Assembly (NCBI GenBank): GCA_021018995.1
Contig: CM037593.1
Span: 8,026,088-8,090,087 of the forward strand
Direction: 5' to 3'
Length of the DNA stretch: 64,000 nucleotides
Origin: Chloranthus sessilifolius
Lineage: Eukaryota; Streptophyta; Magnoliopsida; Chloranthales; Chloranthaceae
Shown one piece after another: positions 1 to 11,449 of the stretch. The translations under genes were made by a program, and so were the position numbers. The notes beneath the pieces were generated by a model. The model saw only the letters and a program-made list of their open reading frames with translations, was not told the DNA's origin and did not search any database. Within the stretch, counting starts at the first letter, position 1, and each line of letters begins with the position of its first letter.

Positions 1-260
1 GGATTAAATTGAGCTTAGCTGTGTAAACCAACAATCTTAATGGATTCGGGTGATGTGTGCGAGTCACAATACAAAATTCAACACCCTTGCGAAAGGATAA
101 GATTTCAGGTCATGACAGATTTATTCACAAATAAACTCTTAGCTATATAATCTACGAAAAAGTATTTACACATCTATCTTATCTGCATATACCTTATAAG
201 TTATAACAATCGAAATGTTCACAATACAAGATCAATCAATGTGTGAAAGCAACCAAAGAC
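1..260. other. AT-rich stretch, nothing recognised
   Basis: No long reading frame, terminal repeat or RNA gene signal was seen here. The stretch ends at the tRNA-like SINE head that follows. Confidence 0.5.
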
Positions 261-330
261 GCATTAGCTCAGTTGGTACCCTCCCTTTAGGTCGTGGGTT
301 CGATACTTGTCCTCCACGTTGTTTCCCACC
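261..330 (+). mobile_element. tRNA-like SINE head
   Basis: An A-box-like TAGCTCAGTTGG (265-276) and a B-box-like GGTTCGATAC (297-306) are spaced as in a tRNA promoter. The sequence around them does not fold into a full cloverleaf with an acceptor stem. This fits the 5' part of a plant tRNA-derived SINE rather than a working tRNA gene. The 3' end was not resolved. Confidence 0.5.
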
Positions 331-394
331 CTTGTGTTTATAAGGTGTGGGTTGGGTTCTGTTAGTTAACGCTCACCACTGTAGTTGGTGCTCT

Positions 395-473
395 CTCACG
401 CTGCTCTTCAAGCTCGAACCCACATCGTCACCCTTAAGGGCTCAAGCCCTTTACCATTTCACCAAGGAGGAGA
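395..473 (-). mobile_element. tRNA-like SINE head, minus strand
   Basis: On the minus strand TGGTGAAATGG is followed about 40 bases later by GGGTTCGAGCTT, matching A- and B-box spacing. It faces the SINE head at 261-330. The two could be one rearranged SINE or two insertions. It abuts the MITE that begins near 472. Confidence 0.4.
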
Positions 474-814
474 GGGGTTGAAGTTTTGACCTGAAACCTG
501 ACTCAAAAACCAAGAAAACTAGTGCGAACCGGCCCAAAAATCAATTCGAACTGAATCGAACCAATTCTGATTTGGTTTGTTTCAGTTTTGGGTGGTGAAA
601 ACCGAAAGTCAATTATGTAGGATTAGAAAACCCACAAAAATAGCTTTAAAATATAAAAATAATTATTAAAAAAAAACAAAACTGAACCGAAAAAACCAAA
701 ATTTTCAGGTTTCTATTCGGTTTCAGTTTCAAAAAATATAAAAATAAATAAATTAAATTAAAACCGAACATATTCGTTTCGATTTTGGTTCGTATACCCG
801 AACCTACACCCCTA
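472..814. mobile_element. hAT-type MITE, TAGGGGTG-end family
   Basis: The interior is rich in AACCGAA/TTCGGTT words. The right end reads inward as TAGGGGTGTAGGTTCGG. The left end reads GAGGGGTTGAAGTTTTGACC, a degenerate version of the same terminus. Copies at 945-1332, 55322-55633 and 58207-60456 share ends and interior. No convincing 8-bp duplication was found, so the left edge may be off by a few bases. Confidence 0.6.
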
Positions 815-936
815 GCAAATGGCACTAGCAATGGCCCCTTATCTAGAATATCTGCTAAATAAATACATTTATGTACAACCAAAAAAATACCAAACTAAGA
901 ATTATGGCCCTACAGCAACTGTGTACGCATTGATGG
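815..936. other. Short spacer between MITEs
   Basis: AT-rich sequence with no recognised feature; it ends at the target-site duplication of the next MITE. Confidence 0.4.
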
Positions 937-944
937 GGCCCCAT

Positions 945-1332
945 TAGCGATGCAAGTTCGGTGGACCTAATTGAACCAATGCCCATGTTTTGGTTTTTGG
1001 GTCGGTTGAACCGAAATAAATCCGGTTCAGTTGGATTTTTTTTTTTTAAATGGAAATTGAAATATTTCAGTTTTTATGGTTCAGTTTTGTTAATTTTACT
1101 TCTTTTTTTTCTAATGTTTTATAGGGGGTTTTCAGTTTTTCTTCAGTTTATTTCGGTTTTCTCATCCTAGCTACCTCCTTAATTTTCGATTTTTTACACA
1201 CTAAACCGAAACCAAAACCAAAACCAAATTGGAATCGATTAGGTTTGGATCGGTCATGTCGGTTTTTGGGCCAATTCGGTTTACTTGGTAATCGATTTAA
1301 TTCCGGGATTCGGGTCAAATCTTGCATCCCTA
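945..1332. mobile_element. hAT-type MITE, TAGGGATG-end family
   Basis: Left end TAGCGATGCAAGTTCGG and right end, read inward, TAGGGATGCAAGATTTG form a terminal inverted repeat. The flanks GGCCCCAT (937-944) and AGCCCCAC (1333-1340) agree at 6 of 8 positions, as expected for an old 8-bp hAT duplication. The interior is AACCGAA-rich and has no transposase reading frame. Confidence 0.75.
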
Positions 1333-1588
1333 AGCCCCACAGATGACTTGGATCAAGCACTTATGGATGTTTTGGTCATCAAGGACAGAATTCTTAGGTG
1401 TCATGAGCTTCCCAAAGTTCTCTCACCAAATCATAAGCTGTGATTTGTTGTTTTCTTCCGCGTCTTCCTTATAATGGCATCACGTCCACTCTCTTAAACC
1501 ATCCCTTTCTCTATTCCCTCCAATTATGTGGCTTTCAAGAGTTTGAACTTCAATAGAGTTAAAATTGATGATAATAATTTGAAGGGAG
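1333..1588. other. Intergenic, nothing recognised
   Basis: No reading frame, terminal repeat or RNA signal was identified in this stretch. Confidence 0.4.
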
Positions 1589-1669
1589 CCATTACTTGCA
1601 CTCGAAAATTTGGTCCCTAGCCCTTACACCGAGTTTAAAATAAAGACTTGGAAGGTTGGGGTCCTCTAT

Positions 1670-1848
1670 TGTAATAGTCTCACATTGGATAGGGAAAAGT
1701 TCGAACCCTAAGTTATATGTGATTGCGGATGCTATATGTCATGATACATTTTGAGTGGGGACTTAAGTCCATACAAAAAATAAAATCGGGGTAAGGACCT
1801 AAGCCCAAAACCGGATAATATTATGACATGTGGGTCTGAGTCGTCACA
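1670..1848. mobile_element. Short LTR-like insertion (TG...CA)
   Basis: The insert begins TGTAATAGTCTCACATTGG and ends GAGTCGTCACA. It is flanked by TCTAT (1665-1669) and TCTAC (1849-1853), a 4 of 5 match. Its middle, around gacctaagcccaaaacc, resembles a segment near 22900-22970 in the large solo LTR. It may be a solo LTR shortened by internal deletion. Confidence 0.55.
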
Positions 1849-1904
1849 TCTACTATATGAAAAGACCATCTAAACCGTCTGATTTGGAGCACATTATTTA
1901 AATA

Positions 1905-2130
1905 TATTTGCAGTACCCCTTATGCCCTTGCCACAGTAGAGTTCACCTGCTTTAGCAGGTTTCCATCCTCTTTACTAACTTCCTGAGCAATTCTATCCTC
2001 CTCTTTATTTACTTCTTGTCTGAGCAGATTTTGTTTGCAGGGTGTTAGAAATAGAATGGGAACCAATTAAAACAAGTGAACTCTCCTGTGGCAGGGGCTA
2101 CCAGGGAGCTATGTCATACGCCACAACCTA
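1905..2130. mobile_element. Fragment of the GGCTGTGTTTGGC foldback MITE family
   Basis: It contains acctgctttagcaggttt and ends near gggagctatgtcatacgcc, both matching the complete element at 46081-46419. The left terminus is missing. Confidence 0.45.
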
Positions 2131-2414
2131 AGTGATTAAACATAGTCAAAGGCTATTATTTGATTCAACGGTTAACTATAATAGATCATATGATAAATAT
2201 CGTGTTTTGCTCCAATCTTAGCCACTAAGGATTTATATATCATGAAATTTAAATCAAACGGCCCAAATTGCGTTTTCACATGTCACATATCCCTAAAATA
2301 CAAAGTCTTTTTCTAACTTTGATGCAAGGGCCACATTTCCAAGTGCAAGTAATGGCTCCCTTAATTGAGGGGTACATATTTTTGCAACCACTGATTCGGT
2401 ATTCAGAATTGATA

Positions 2415-2750
2415 GATCCACCGTTAACACCGTTGACTGCTTTCAATCAGACTAATATATGGAGATCATTTTTTGTCTCAATCTTTCATAAAAACGATCT
2501 TGAAATCATGGCCCACGTATCAATCGGTCAGATGTTGATTTCACGTGACACACATTCCCAAAGTGATCGTGATCATGGCATACTATAAGAAGAGTTCTCG
2601 TGTTACTTTTCAGCATGTTCTCCATGTGGAATGAACATTTGATTGTTTCATAGATGTGCCATGGTCTCAAGATATATTGTGTGAAAGATTGGGACGAAAA
2701 ACGATCTCCATCATCTAATTCAAAGCATTCATCAACTGTCAGTTGCAGAA
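2415..2750. mobile_element. Foldback MITE, family FB-A
   Basis: The left arm starts near gttgactgctttcaatcag, then tggagatcat, then caatctttcat. The right arm carries the inverse: gaaagattgggacgaaaaac and gatctccatcatctaattc. The two arms are inverted copies around a variable centre. FB-A members recur at 4075, 13610, 14478, 25092, 26085, 27400, 33165 and 49465. No coding capacity; exact ends not fixed. Confidence 0.65.
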
Positions 2751-2908
2751 ACTAAATCATCTGTAATCTTAAATGATAAGGCTGCTAAGAGCACACCACT
2801 TTTTCTTTTCCCACACAAATTTTTATTGGAAACTAATTAATAAAAAAAATAATGATAACATATATCGCTTTATTATTGACTTGTTGCTAATAAAGATCCT
2901 TGTATGAC

Positions 2909-3170
2909 CATAGCGACAAATTTCGCTGAAATTCGGCGAAATTTTGCGAAATAGGGGTCAAACGAAATTTCGGGAAAATTTTGGTTTTCAGTATTTTCGG
3001 TATTTTTCGATAAATTTTGGTAAATTTTTTTAAAATTTTTAAAAATATTAAATACATATTTTTAATCCCTGAAACTTTCCCAAATTTTTTTCAAAAAGTA
3101 TCGAAATTAATCCGAAATGTACCGAAAGGACCCCCCACAGAAAAATTCCCGAAAACGAAATTTGTCACTG
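2909..3170. mobile_element. hAT-type MITE, CATAGTGACAAATTTCG family
   Basis: A perfect 8-bp duplication TGTATGAC flanks the element (2901-2908 and 3171-3178). The left end is CATAGCGACAAATTTCG and the right end reads inward as CAGTGACAAATTTCG. The A at position 2 and G at position 5 of the terminus fit hAT ends. Length 262 bp, no reading frame of note. Confidence 0.85.
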
Positions 3171-3237
3171 TGTATGACTTATCTAAAGCTGTGTCCAACA
3201 TAGCAACTTTTTGATGCCCACAAACTCTTCCTAATTT

Positions 3238-3578
3238 TGAGTTCGCACACAAAATTTGAATCGTGGAACACCATATAAGTCATTTAATTTAAAGGTCATG
3301 ATATAAAGATTTATGGTGCCAAAGATAGACACCAAACATGATCTCTATCACCTGATTTGTCACAATCAACCATTCAATCATATGTTGAATTGTGATTGTG
3401 TTGAATGAGATGATAAAGATCGCATTTCTTGCCAATCTTTGGCATAGTAAATCTTTATATCATGGCCTTCAAATCAAACGGCTTAGATGGTGTTCCATGT
3501 GTCACAAATCCCAAAAATATCAATTCTTTTTAAATTATGTTTCATCATGATACAATTTTTGTGTGCAAATTGTAACTC
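3238..3578. mobile_element. Foldback repeat, probably a MITE
   Basis: The ends gagttcgcacacaaaatt and aatttttgtgtgcaaattg are inverted copies. The inner arms agatttatggtgccaaaga and tctttggcatagtaaatct also pair. No target-site duplication was recognised, so the family (related to the Mutator-type MITE at 47793) is uncertain. Confidence 0.5.
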
Positions 3579-4074
3579 TCTTTCAAGTGTTCTTATTAAA
3601 TAAAATAAATTTTCTAGGCACACCCAAGTTCTGCTATCCACAAACCACTCTATCCACAAACCACTCTATTTTCTCAAGTGTGCGTCTGGAAAAAAAGTGG
3701 TGTGCACATAAATAATCAAAAGGAAAAGACTCCAAGAGGAGTTTTCAAGTAGAAGACAGCTGCCCTTTAAAAGTCTAGTCAGAATGCAAATGATTGTTGG
3801 ACAAAGTAGTAGTGATCTCCACGAACAAAGACAACTTATTGGGTTGGATGGTCAGGTCTACTGAGTAGAATCGAATTTCTCCTACCCCATTTGCTGCCCA
3901 TTGGAAATAGGAGAACCTTGAATGCACGTTTTGCTATAAAAGGGGAAAATCAAGAAAGTCAAGATTCTCCAATTTCCAAGGGTACCAGATGGAGTAGGAT
4001 TGGAAATCCGATTCTTCTTGATAGGACTTGACCATTCCCCGTGCAGCTAAAGATTCGATCTCCGTAGCTTGGGA
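3579..4074. other. Intergenic with a short direct repeat
   Basis: The 16-mer ctatccacaaaccact occurs twice in tandem around 3633-3669. Nothing else was recognised. Confidence 0.4.
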
Positions 4075-5961
4075 TTTCCACCATTAAAACTGTTGATTGC
4101 TTTGAATAAGACAATGGAGATCACTCTTCATCCCAATCGTCCACACAATAGATCTTGGGATCATGCATCACCACCTATCAAACGATCTGGTATTGATTCC
4201 ACATGACATACTGTTATGACCCGGATTTTTTTAAAACACCCAATTCTTGTGGCCTTAGATGAGGTGGGTCACCAAAAAGAATGTGCAAGCTCCATACCCT
4301 ATCACAACCCAACCCATCTATTTTGAATTGGAGTCCAAATAGGACTCGTGCTACTAATAACCGCTACTAATAACCAGTCAGCATGCCCTTTCGGGCCTCA
4401 CCTAATTGTCTCAAACCAGATCTCTCTCTTTAGCAAGTAGCAGAGTCCCCTTAGACTCTTCTTTTCTCATCGCTTGATTTGCCCACCTTAACTTTGACAG
4501 CCCACAATTTGTGCAAGTTTCCTCTTTCGCACCATCTACACTCCTTGCAACATTAGTGTGCTCCCATATCACTTGCCAATTTGACTAAAAGAAGATATAG
4601 TAGGTGGCCCATAAAAGAAACCAGCCAGAGAGACCAAACTTTAATTTAATTAGTCTCTAATAAAATAAGGACTCTTGCGTTCTTAGTAGAAGCCTTGCCC
4701 AATTGGGCTCCTTCCTCAATTCCGCCTATTTACCCACAATAGCAAGTGAGGACTCTTACCTATTTAATGGTAAGACTTGCCCTTCTTGCCTCTGTTTCTG
4801 TAATGACCCAGAATTTTTTACTTTCTTTTATTAGTATTAAATGGTATTTTGTACCTTGCATGGTGTTAGTGCTCCACACCGGAACCTATCCTAGTTGAGA
4901 AAATACACATTTTGAATTTTCAAAAGATTTTATATTTAAAATTATCTTTATTTAACACAAGTTGAAAGGCTTTGGTTATAGACAAGAGGTTTAAGGATCA
5001 AACCTTTCTATGTGAGTTTTAAACTTTAAAGTAAAAGCCTATACACCCTTATCAAAGCCCGCGATTGGTTGATGTTATCTCAATTGATGTTTGAAGCATA
5101 GTTCAAGTGAAAAAGATCCCTATCAGGTGAGTGTCAAGCCTTTTGATTAGCCGCATTTATGAATTCTCAAAGTCTGGCTTTGCCACCTCTACTGCTACTA
5201 CGATCAATTTCGAGCCTGAGAAAAGCACTTTTTTTTATACGTTATTTGAAGTTGGAAGATTTCAGTAGTTATCTTATGATATTTTATTTTAAACTTTAAA
5301 ATAAAAGTCTATACACCCTCATTTGGTGCGACCATATAGAACCGAATTAATCCTCATATATTATAAATAAGAAAGTTACGGAGAACCCTAAATCACTATT
5401 ATAAGAATTCTTCTTAAAAACTCACCCTAGCGATCACTCTATCTTCTTCTCTGGTTATCCTTTTCTAAAAACACCCAAATATCTTTTAAATCTCTTATGT
5501 GTTCTTCCACAAAGAACACCGTGGTATTTTTCTGCCTTCAAATCGTCGTGGAAGAAGGCGGCGTAATCGTGGACAGACCATCGTGTGGACGCCGATCTAT
5601 ATCGCCGTAATCGTCGTCGATCTATCGATCACGCATCAAGAGGTGGGTACCCATCCATCCATCTGGTCCTTCTCAGATCCCGTCACGTAGGATACGATTC
5701 GATCGCATATCGACAGACCATAAAAAGAACCATAAATTATTTTCTTATCATTTTGCCTTAGGGTTAAATAAATGGCTAGATCTTATTCTAGTTTAATTTT
5801 GATTATATTACTTATTTATTTATTTATAAAACCGTACTTGTTTAGAAAATCAATTGATCGATAGCGATTAATTATAAGTCCGTTCAGTATAAATCAGTCG
5901 TAATTGATTTGTTTGATATTTTTTTTCTACACTTTTAGTGTTGTTTTCTTTTTACCCTTAT

Positions 5962-6098
5962 TATTTTAATATGAGGTAAATGATAATCCCAATAATATTA
6001 GCGTATAGCCACTCGGTCGGTTCACTCGTTTCATTAATATTAGTGTATAGCCGCTCGGTCGGTTCGCTCATTTCATTAATGATATTATACGCAGAATC

Positions 6099-6173
<75 letters not shown>

Positions 6174-6345
6174 CTGCAGCTTCATCAGATTTTATAAGAC
6201 GTTTATTTTTTTTAATGCACCTCTGCTACTTTAGGTGGAGGTAGGTTATTTGCATCTCTTATTCTTTAGATTTACCTATTTGTATATTATAGTATATATA
6301 ATAAAATATTATATATAAATATTATATATATATATATATCCCTGC
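5962..6345. repeat. TA microsatellites inside the LTR
   Basis: A TA run covers about 6114-6168, and shorter TA-rich runs follow to about 6340. Just upstream are two imperfect copies of tagccrctcggtcggttc about 50 bp apart. The open frames that translate as alternating Ile-Tyr here are artefacts of the TA run. Confidence 0.9.
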
Positions 6346-6825
6346 TACTTTGGATTTAAGATAATAATAATATAATATTTTATGTAAAATAGAGATTGCT
6401 CAAATAGTAACTTTTAGATGGGATCATAAAATGTGGATTGGTTGCCTTTAAATTACTATAGAAATCTTTACCTTTCCTTTCAACCATTATAATATTATAT
6501 CTCTTACTTTATATAAATAGTATTATATTCACGATGATGTCACCCATATTATTATAAATGATAATTACCGAGAAAAACCCTTAGAGTTCTTGAGTTTCCT
6601 TTGCTCTGATCAATCTCCTCTGATACTATTTTACCTTATATGGTCAATTTTTATTTTTATTTTTATGAGTAAATATTTAATTAGAACTTGTAATTATAAC
6701 ATTATACTATTTTCTAAACACTTGTAACTTAAACTAGATATCTATTAAAATAGTATATAATAAAGTGTTATATAACTTATAAGTATATAATAATATATTC
6801 TTATCTAATTTTTCTACTTAAATAC

Positions 6826-8120
6826 TGTTGTGATTTTAAATGTGTTTTAAACTCGCAAGTGCACGAATCGGATTATAGTCAGTGGGTGCAGAATACGAGA
6901 TCGTTCCCACGAAGATTGGTTAGAAAATTATAAAGAGAAAATAGTAATTAATTAAAAGAACTACCACAAATTTAGCACAAGATTTAAACTAGCTTATGAA
7001 TTTTCAAAAGTGTGAAATAAATAAATAAATAATAATGTACTGAAATTTAATGCAAGATATAAAGCGATGTTTGGGATGCTAAATCCTCCCATCCATGGTC
7101 TAACATTTACCATCATAGATCTAATTGATTAGAATTCAAGAGTGCAAGACACAAGATTGTGTTCTTCCAAAATCGCAAAAGAAATCGGCAAAACATTCAC
7201 CGTAAAAGAAACTTAGTCCTAATGACAATAAATAAATGTCATAGCCGAAATGAACAAAACATTTACCGTAAAAGAAATTTAATTCAAATGACGATAAATA
7301 AATGTTACAAACCAAATAAACAAAATATTTACCATAAAAGAGGTTTCTAATGACGATGAATAAAGGCCACAAATATTAGCAATAAAGAACCCAGTATAAA
7401 TTTCAAATCACAGATCCGCGTTCATGGGAAGAGCATGACTAAATCTCATACCTTAGAAATGGTGTTCGATATTTACATAGTTTGACAAGAAAAAATAAGC
7501 GATATAATCGAAATACACCAAACATTGAATTCCAACCACAGATCTATGATAAATAAATGAAACCTAGGATGAGATTCATTAGATCCCAATCTTCAAAGAA
7601 ATTTAACCACGCATATTAGAAATGAAAGAAATGAAAGACATAATTGAAAGACAAAATGAAAATAACATTAAAATACCGTAAAAGAAGTTTTAATAATTCT
7701 AATGTAAACTTTTTTCTCTTGATGACAGAAATTAAACTAATCTAAAAACTAAACTTAAAAATTTAAAGAACAATCCTTGAAAAAGAAAAGGGAAAAGCTA
7801 AAAACTAAAAATATTAAGGAAAATAAAAAGGCTCTCCAAAGGGAGAGACCCCTAAAAACTAATTTCTAAGTTTGCTTAAATAGGTCCTCAGCTCCAAATT
7901 TGAAATTCAAATTTTAATTTTAAATTTCAAGGACCATTAACTCCTTTGCTCCAATGTTCCAACGTTTGTTGTTCTTATACTCTTTTATGCTTCCAAATGC
8001 ATCCAATGGTCAAATATTCCTGAAACAATTAGAACTTCACAAATATGTCAGAATGCCCTCATCGGATGGCTAAATGTAAGCTTAAAGGGATGAAATATGA
8101 TCATATTTTACCACTCATCA
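6826..8120 (-). repeat. LTR (downstream, 3' copy)
   Basis: It runs from TGTTGTGATTTTAAATG to TTACCACTCATCA on the plus strand. It matches 13206-16134 across most of its length. It retains about 210 bp (7887-8098) that the other copy lacks. Near 7190-7340 a short phrase containing accgtaaaagaaa recurs three times. Confidence 0.88.
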
Positions 8121-8137
8121 CACCCCCAAACCTACAC
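8121..8137 (-). promoter_or_regulatory. Polypurine tract of the LTR element
   Basis: Read on the minus strand this is GTGTAGGTTTGGGGGTG, directly before the 3' LTR. It has the composition and position of the plus-strand priming tract of Ty3/gypsy elements. Confidence 0.75.
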
Positions 8138-9874
8138 TTTACTAGTCCTCGAGCAAAGGAGAAAATAAACAAACTGAAAAATAAACTAATATCCTAATGT
8201 CACTTTCGTAGGGAGCGCGATTGCATTTAGCGTATGCAACAAGCCTTTAAACCGCTAGATGATCCCTAGTGGAGAAGTTTTGTCTCTTGAGAGTTTTCAG
8301 TGAAGCTACCCACAAACTTCAACACATTTTCAAACCATCGGCAAAATTGAGTTTTCAAAATATGATTTTCATATATTTTTAAGTTTAAAGCATAAAACCA
8401 TTAATCAATTCAACATGCGAATTCTCAATTTCAAATAGCAATGTTATACCAATCATACTTATATCCATTCAAATTAGTTTAATGCTCAAATCATTAGATA
8501 ACTCATTTATTCATGCTTAAACGTGTAGTGTGTGCATACCCAAACCAAGATTCATCCATCTCGAAACCAATCTAAACAGTAAATCATCAGATCTCATGTC
8601 TCGACTCAATCCTCACTTTAGGTATACTCTCAAAATAGAAACACACAGATGATGAGTTTATTTTCGCTCACATGTGAGAAATCAATATAAAGCAAACAAA
8701 AAGGTCTCACATGATAGAAGAAACACGATGTAATCAATGAACAAAAATAAATCTCATAAGAACAGATACTCGTATATCCTAAGCATGTCATATCGAGTGC
8801 CATAGGTATCACATATTCACTCTCCACAAGGCAGTTATCAATGTAAGATTGGATCATGAAGGTCTTTTATAGGGTTGTAATGAGGCTCAGGTAAGGATAA
8901 GAAAAAAATGGAAGTTGAGATTCAAAATTTCTGAGAAATTGAAAAATGAACTAACTTCTGATTTTTCTATTTCTTCTCTTTTTCTTTCCTTAATCTCTCG
9001 CTATTTTTCTCAATATTTTTCTATTTTCTCAACTTCCTTTTCTTTTCTCAATCTTTTTTTCTTCTTTTGAATTTTATTTTCTTGAAGCACCTCATATTTT
9101 TCATTCTTTTTTAATTTTTTTTTTTTCTGTCATATAGTCTCAGTAAACACCACAACTCGGTATCTCTCTACTTACTCTCTTTTCGTTTATTCTCATCTCT
9201 CGTTCCTAATTTCTTAGAAATAAGAAGGGTAAGGCTAAATTTTCAGAAATTGTGCAAAGGTAAAGGTTAACGTGGCTTATCAAAGAATATATAAAGGTAA
9301 ATTTTTTAATAAGCTCAAAGGGGTACTAGAATGATAAATTTATATGTGGTGGGGTATTTTAAGTACAAATGAGTCAAAGATGACCTTCAATCATGTCCTC
9401 AAACGATAGTAACCTTGCCTATTTGTCTTGAGTAAACATACGGTACGTTCTAACACAATGATATGAATTTAATGTCATGCAAAGTCACAAGTTAAAACAA
9501 AATGTATGAGATTATATAAAAATAATTCGTATTCAAAGATAACTCCGAGTTTATATAAACTCTCATCAAGGACGAGAAATTAGCTCTAAAGCTCATTGGG
9601 TTTAGTCTCCACTAAGAATCAAGGATTAAAATTTTAAAATAGTCCCTCGATTTCTAGATCTTAAGCATGGTGCACATGCACAAAAGTGTCTAGGCATGAA
9701 TTTCAGAGTCATTCTCAAATTATCACCTTAAATTTCATCATCCTAGATACAAGTAATCAAAATATGACATCGATATTTTCAAAATTAAATTCACATGCAT
9801 CATTAACTAAAGTTTGAAAACTATCGCAAAATAACATGTGTGATAGCTCCAAAAATTTTTTATTTTTTATTTTT

Positions 9875-9924
<50 letters not shown>

Positions 9925-10326
9925 TTTTATTCTAAGGGTATCAAACTAATAGTATCACAAGAACTACACTCCCAAACCAGAATTGAACAATGTCCTCATT
10001 GTTGACAATAAACAAAATATTAGAGTAAGGTGAGAGAATATACTTGGAGTAATGATTTGATAGCATACGAAAAGGAGAGAGATAGGAAAATCTCCCCCAA
10101 ACCTGCATAAAATTATACCAAGCTATCCAAGCATCCTCACCACACAAAAAAAAAATGTCAACAATATAGAGGAAATTATCAAAATTAGCAAAATGCTACT
10201 CGGATAATACTATCAACACCATAATCAACCATAAAAAAAAAGTGTATCTAAGCATTTTATTTATTTTTATTTATTTTTACTTTTTTTTTTTTTTTTTTAA
10301 ATTTTATTTTGAAAAGAAAATTGAAA
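8138..10326. other. LTR-element interior without coding evidence
   Basis: This part of the interior is AT-rich, with T-rich tracts at 8940-9130 and an AT run at 9881-9918. The short frames in it match no family I recognise. Confidence 0.5.
9881..9918. repeat. AT microsatellite
   Basis: Uninterrupted AT dinucleotides inside the LTR-element interior. Confidence 0.95.
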
Positions 10327-11414
10327 TTAATCTACAAGGTGTAAACACAATCCGAGTCCACCAGGATCCCAAATCTTCATGAAAAATTTTCTGAGAATGA
10401 TCAGTGACTTATTTAATAGTCTCTGCATTTCTCTGATCAAGGACTTGGTTACACCCCCATGATGTGCCCAAGTTCCACCACTACGGCCCATCTCTACCCT
10501 ACAAATCTCTACCCTGTACTTGACATTCCCAAAATTGTACTCTAAATTCAAGCCCATTAATCGTTTGTCGGTATTTTGTTGATTATCTATGTATTCAATG
10601 AATGGGCAACAGATTTGAAATTCCTTTTTTTCTCCCAAACCGAATTTACACTCGTCGGAAAGAGTTATGTCTCCCTTATCAGGTGTTGTAAGGGTGCTAT
10701 TTTTTTCCTCTCTCGTCTCAATTTGATTCTCAATTCCCCTCGATATAAGTATCGTTTCATTTCATTTCCTCTTCTCCATGCACTCGCACTACCTCAACGC
10801 TCACTGTGTCACTCTTAAGAGTAGTGACCAATAGGTCCTGCTCATAATTCTGAACGAAATCAGAGGGGTCCTCTTGAAGATGTTCTTCATTTCGATCAGT
10901 ATCAATAAGGGACTCCTCTATTTCATCTTCAATTTGCAACTGCTTGGCCACCTCACTAAGTTGAAATTATAACCTAGAAATTCTTTGAGTTGTGGTGCGC
11001 ACAAAACTTTGTAAATATTCAAAGAAGTAAGAAAAAATTTGGGTTGATTCATATGATTCTGTGTCTTGAAAGTATTGAGTTTGCTGTGAAAATTCATAAG
11101 GAAAGTTGTTCGGGTAAGAACTTCGATCATAGTTAGGCATCACATCACACATTGGAGATTGATTAAACGCCCACATGTCATTGGGTTGACTCTACAGTCA
11201 CTTTGATCAGAGTAAGGCATCGTATCACACATTAGATGTTGATTAGACCCCCACATGTTATTGGATTGACTCTGTCAGTCATGGGTGTTCCAAACAGGAT
11301 TGGGGAGGACTTGTTCAGGGTAAAAATTTGGTTGTTCAAGGGACACATAGGTGTAATGTGCATCGGGCTTCCATAAAGAGTACATGATTCTAGATTGAAT
11401 CCATGCATTAACAT
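10327..11414 (-). pseudogene. Possible gag remnant of the LTR element
   Basis: Three short minus-strand frames in succession (11414-11232, 11176-10967, 10951-10757) and a fourth at 10638-10327 could be pieces of one broken protein. Reading downstream they give FVRTTTQRISRL, then AKQLQIEDEIEESLIDTDR, an acidic stretch. Plant Ty3/gypsy gag proteins often carry a glutamine-rich linker and a short coiled segment at this place, but no zinc knuckle (CCHC) was seen. A direct repeat of about 75 bp (near 11121-11190 and 11201-11272) duplicates part of it. Gag origin is an inference from position and composition. Confidence 0.35.
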
Positions 11415-11449
11415 GATCTTACCGATAACACAATTTCTTTTTTCTTTAT

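Larger units (their letters stand above)
1589..2354. mobile_element. Mutator-type MITE (GGGAGCCATTACTTGC ends) with inserted sequence
   Basis: The left end is GGGAGCCATTACTTGCAC and the right end is GTGCAAGTAATGGCTCCC, a near-perfect inverted repeat shared with the cleaner copy at 47793-48085. The flanks taatttgaa and ttaattgag are similar but only 6 of 9 match. The body is longer than the 293-bp sibling because it holds the LTR-like insertion 1670-1848 and a second fragment around 1905-2130. Confidence 0.6.

Noticed and set aside
261-310. A tRNA gene
   Set aside because: The A- and B-box words are present but acceptor and anticodon stems do not pair, so a SINE head is the better reading. 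The same holds for 48262-48355 and 43672-43780.
5961-6234. Open frames on both strands rich in Ile-Tyr
   Set aside because: They are translations of a TA microsatellite. The same applies at 18366-18761 and 53145-53364.
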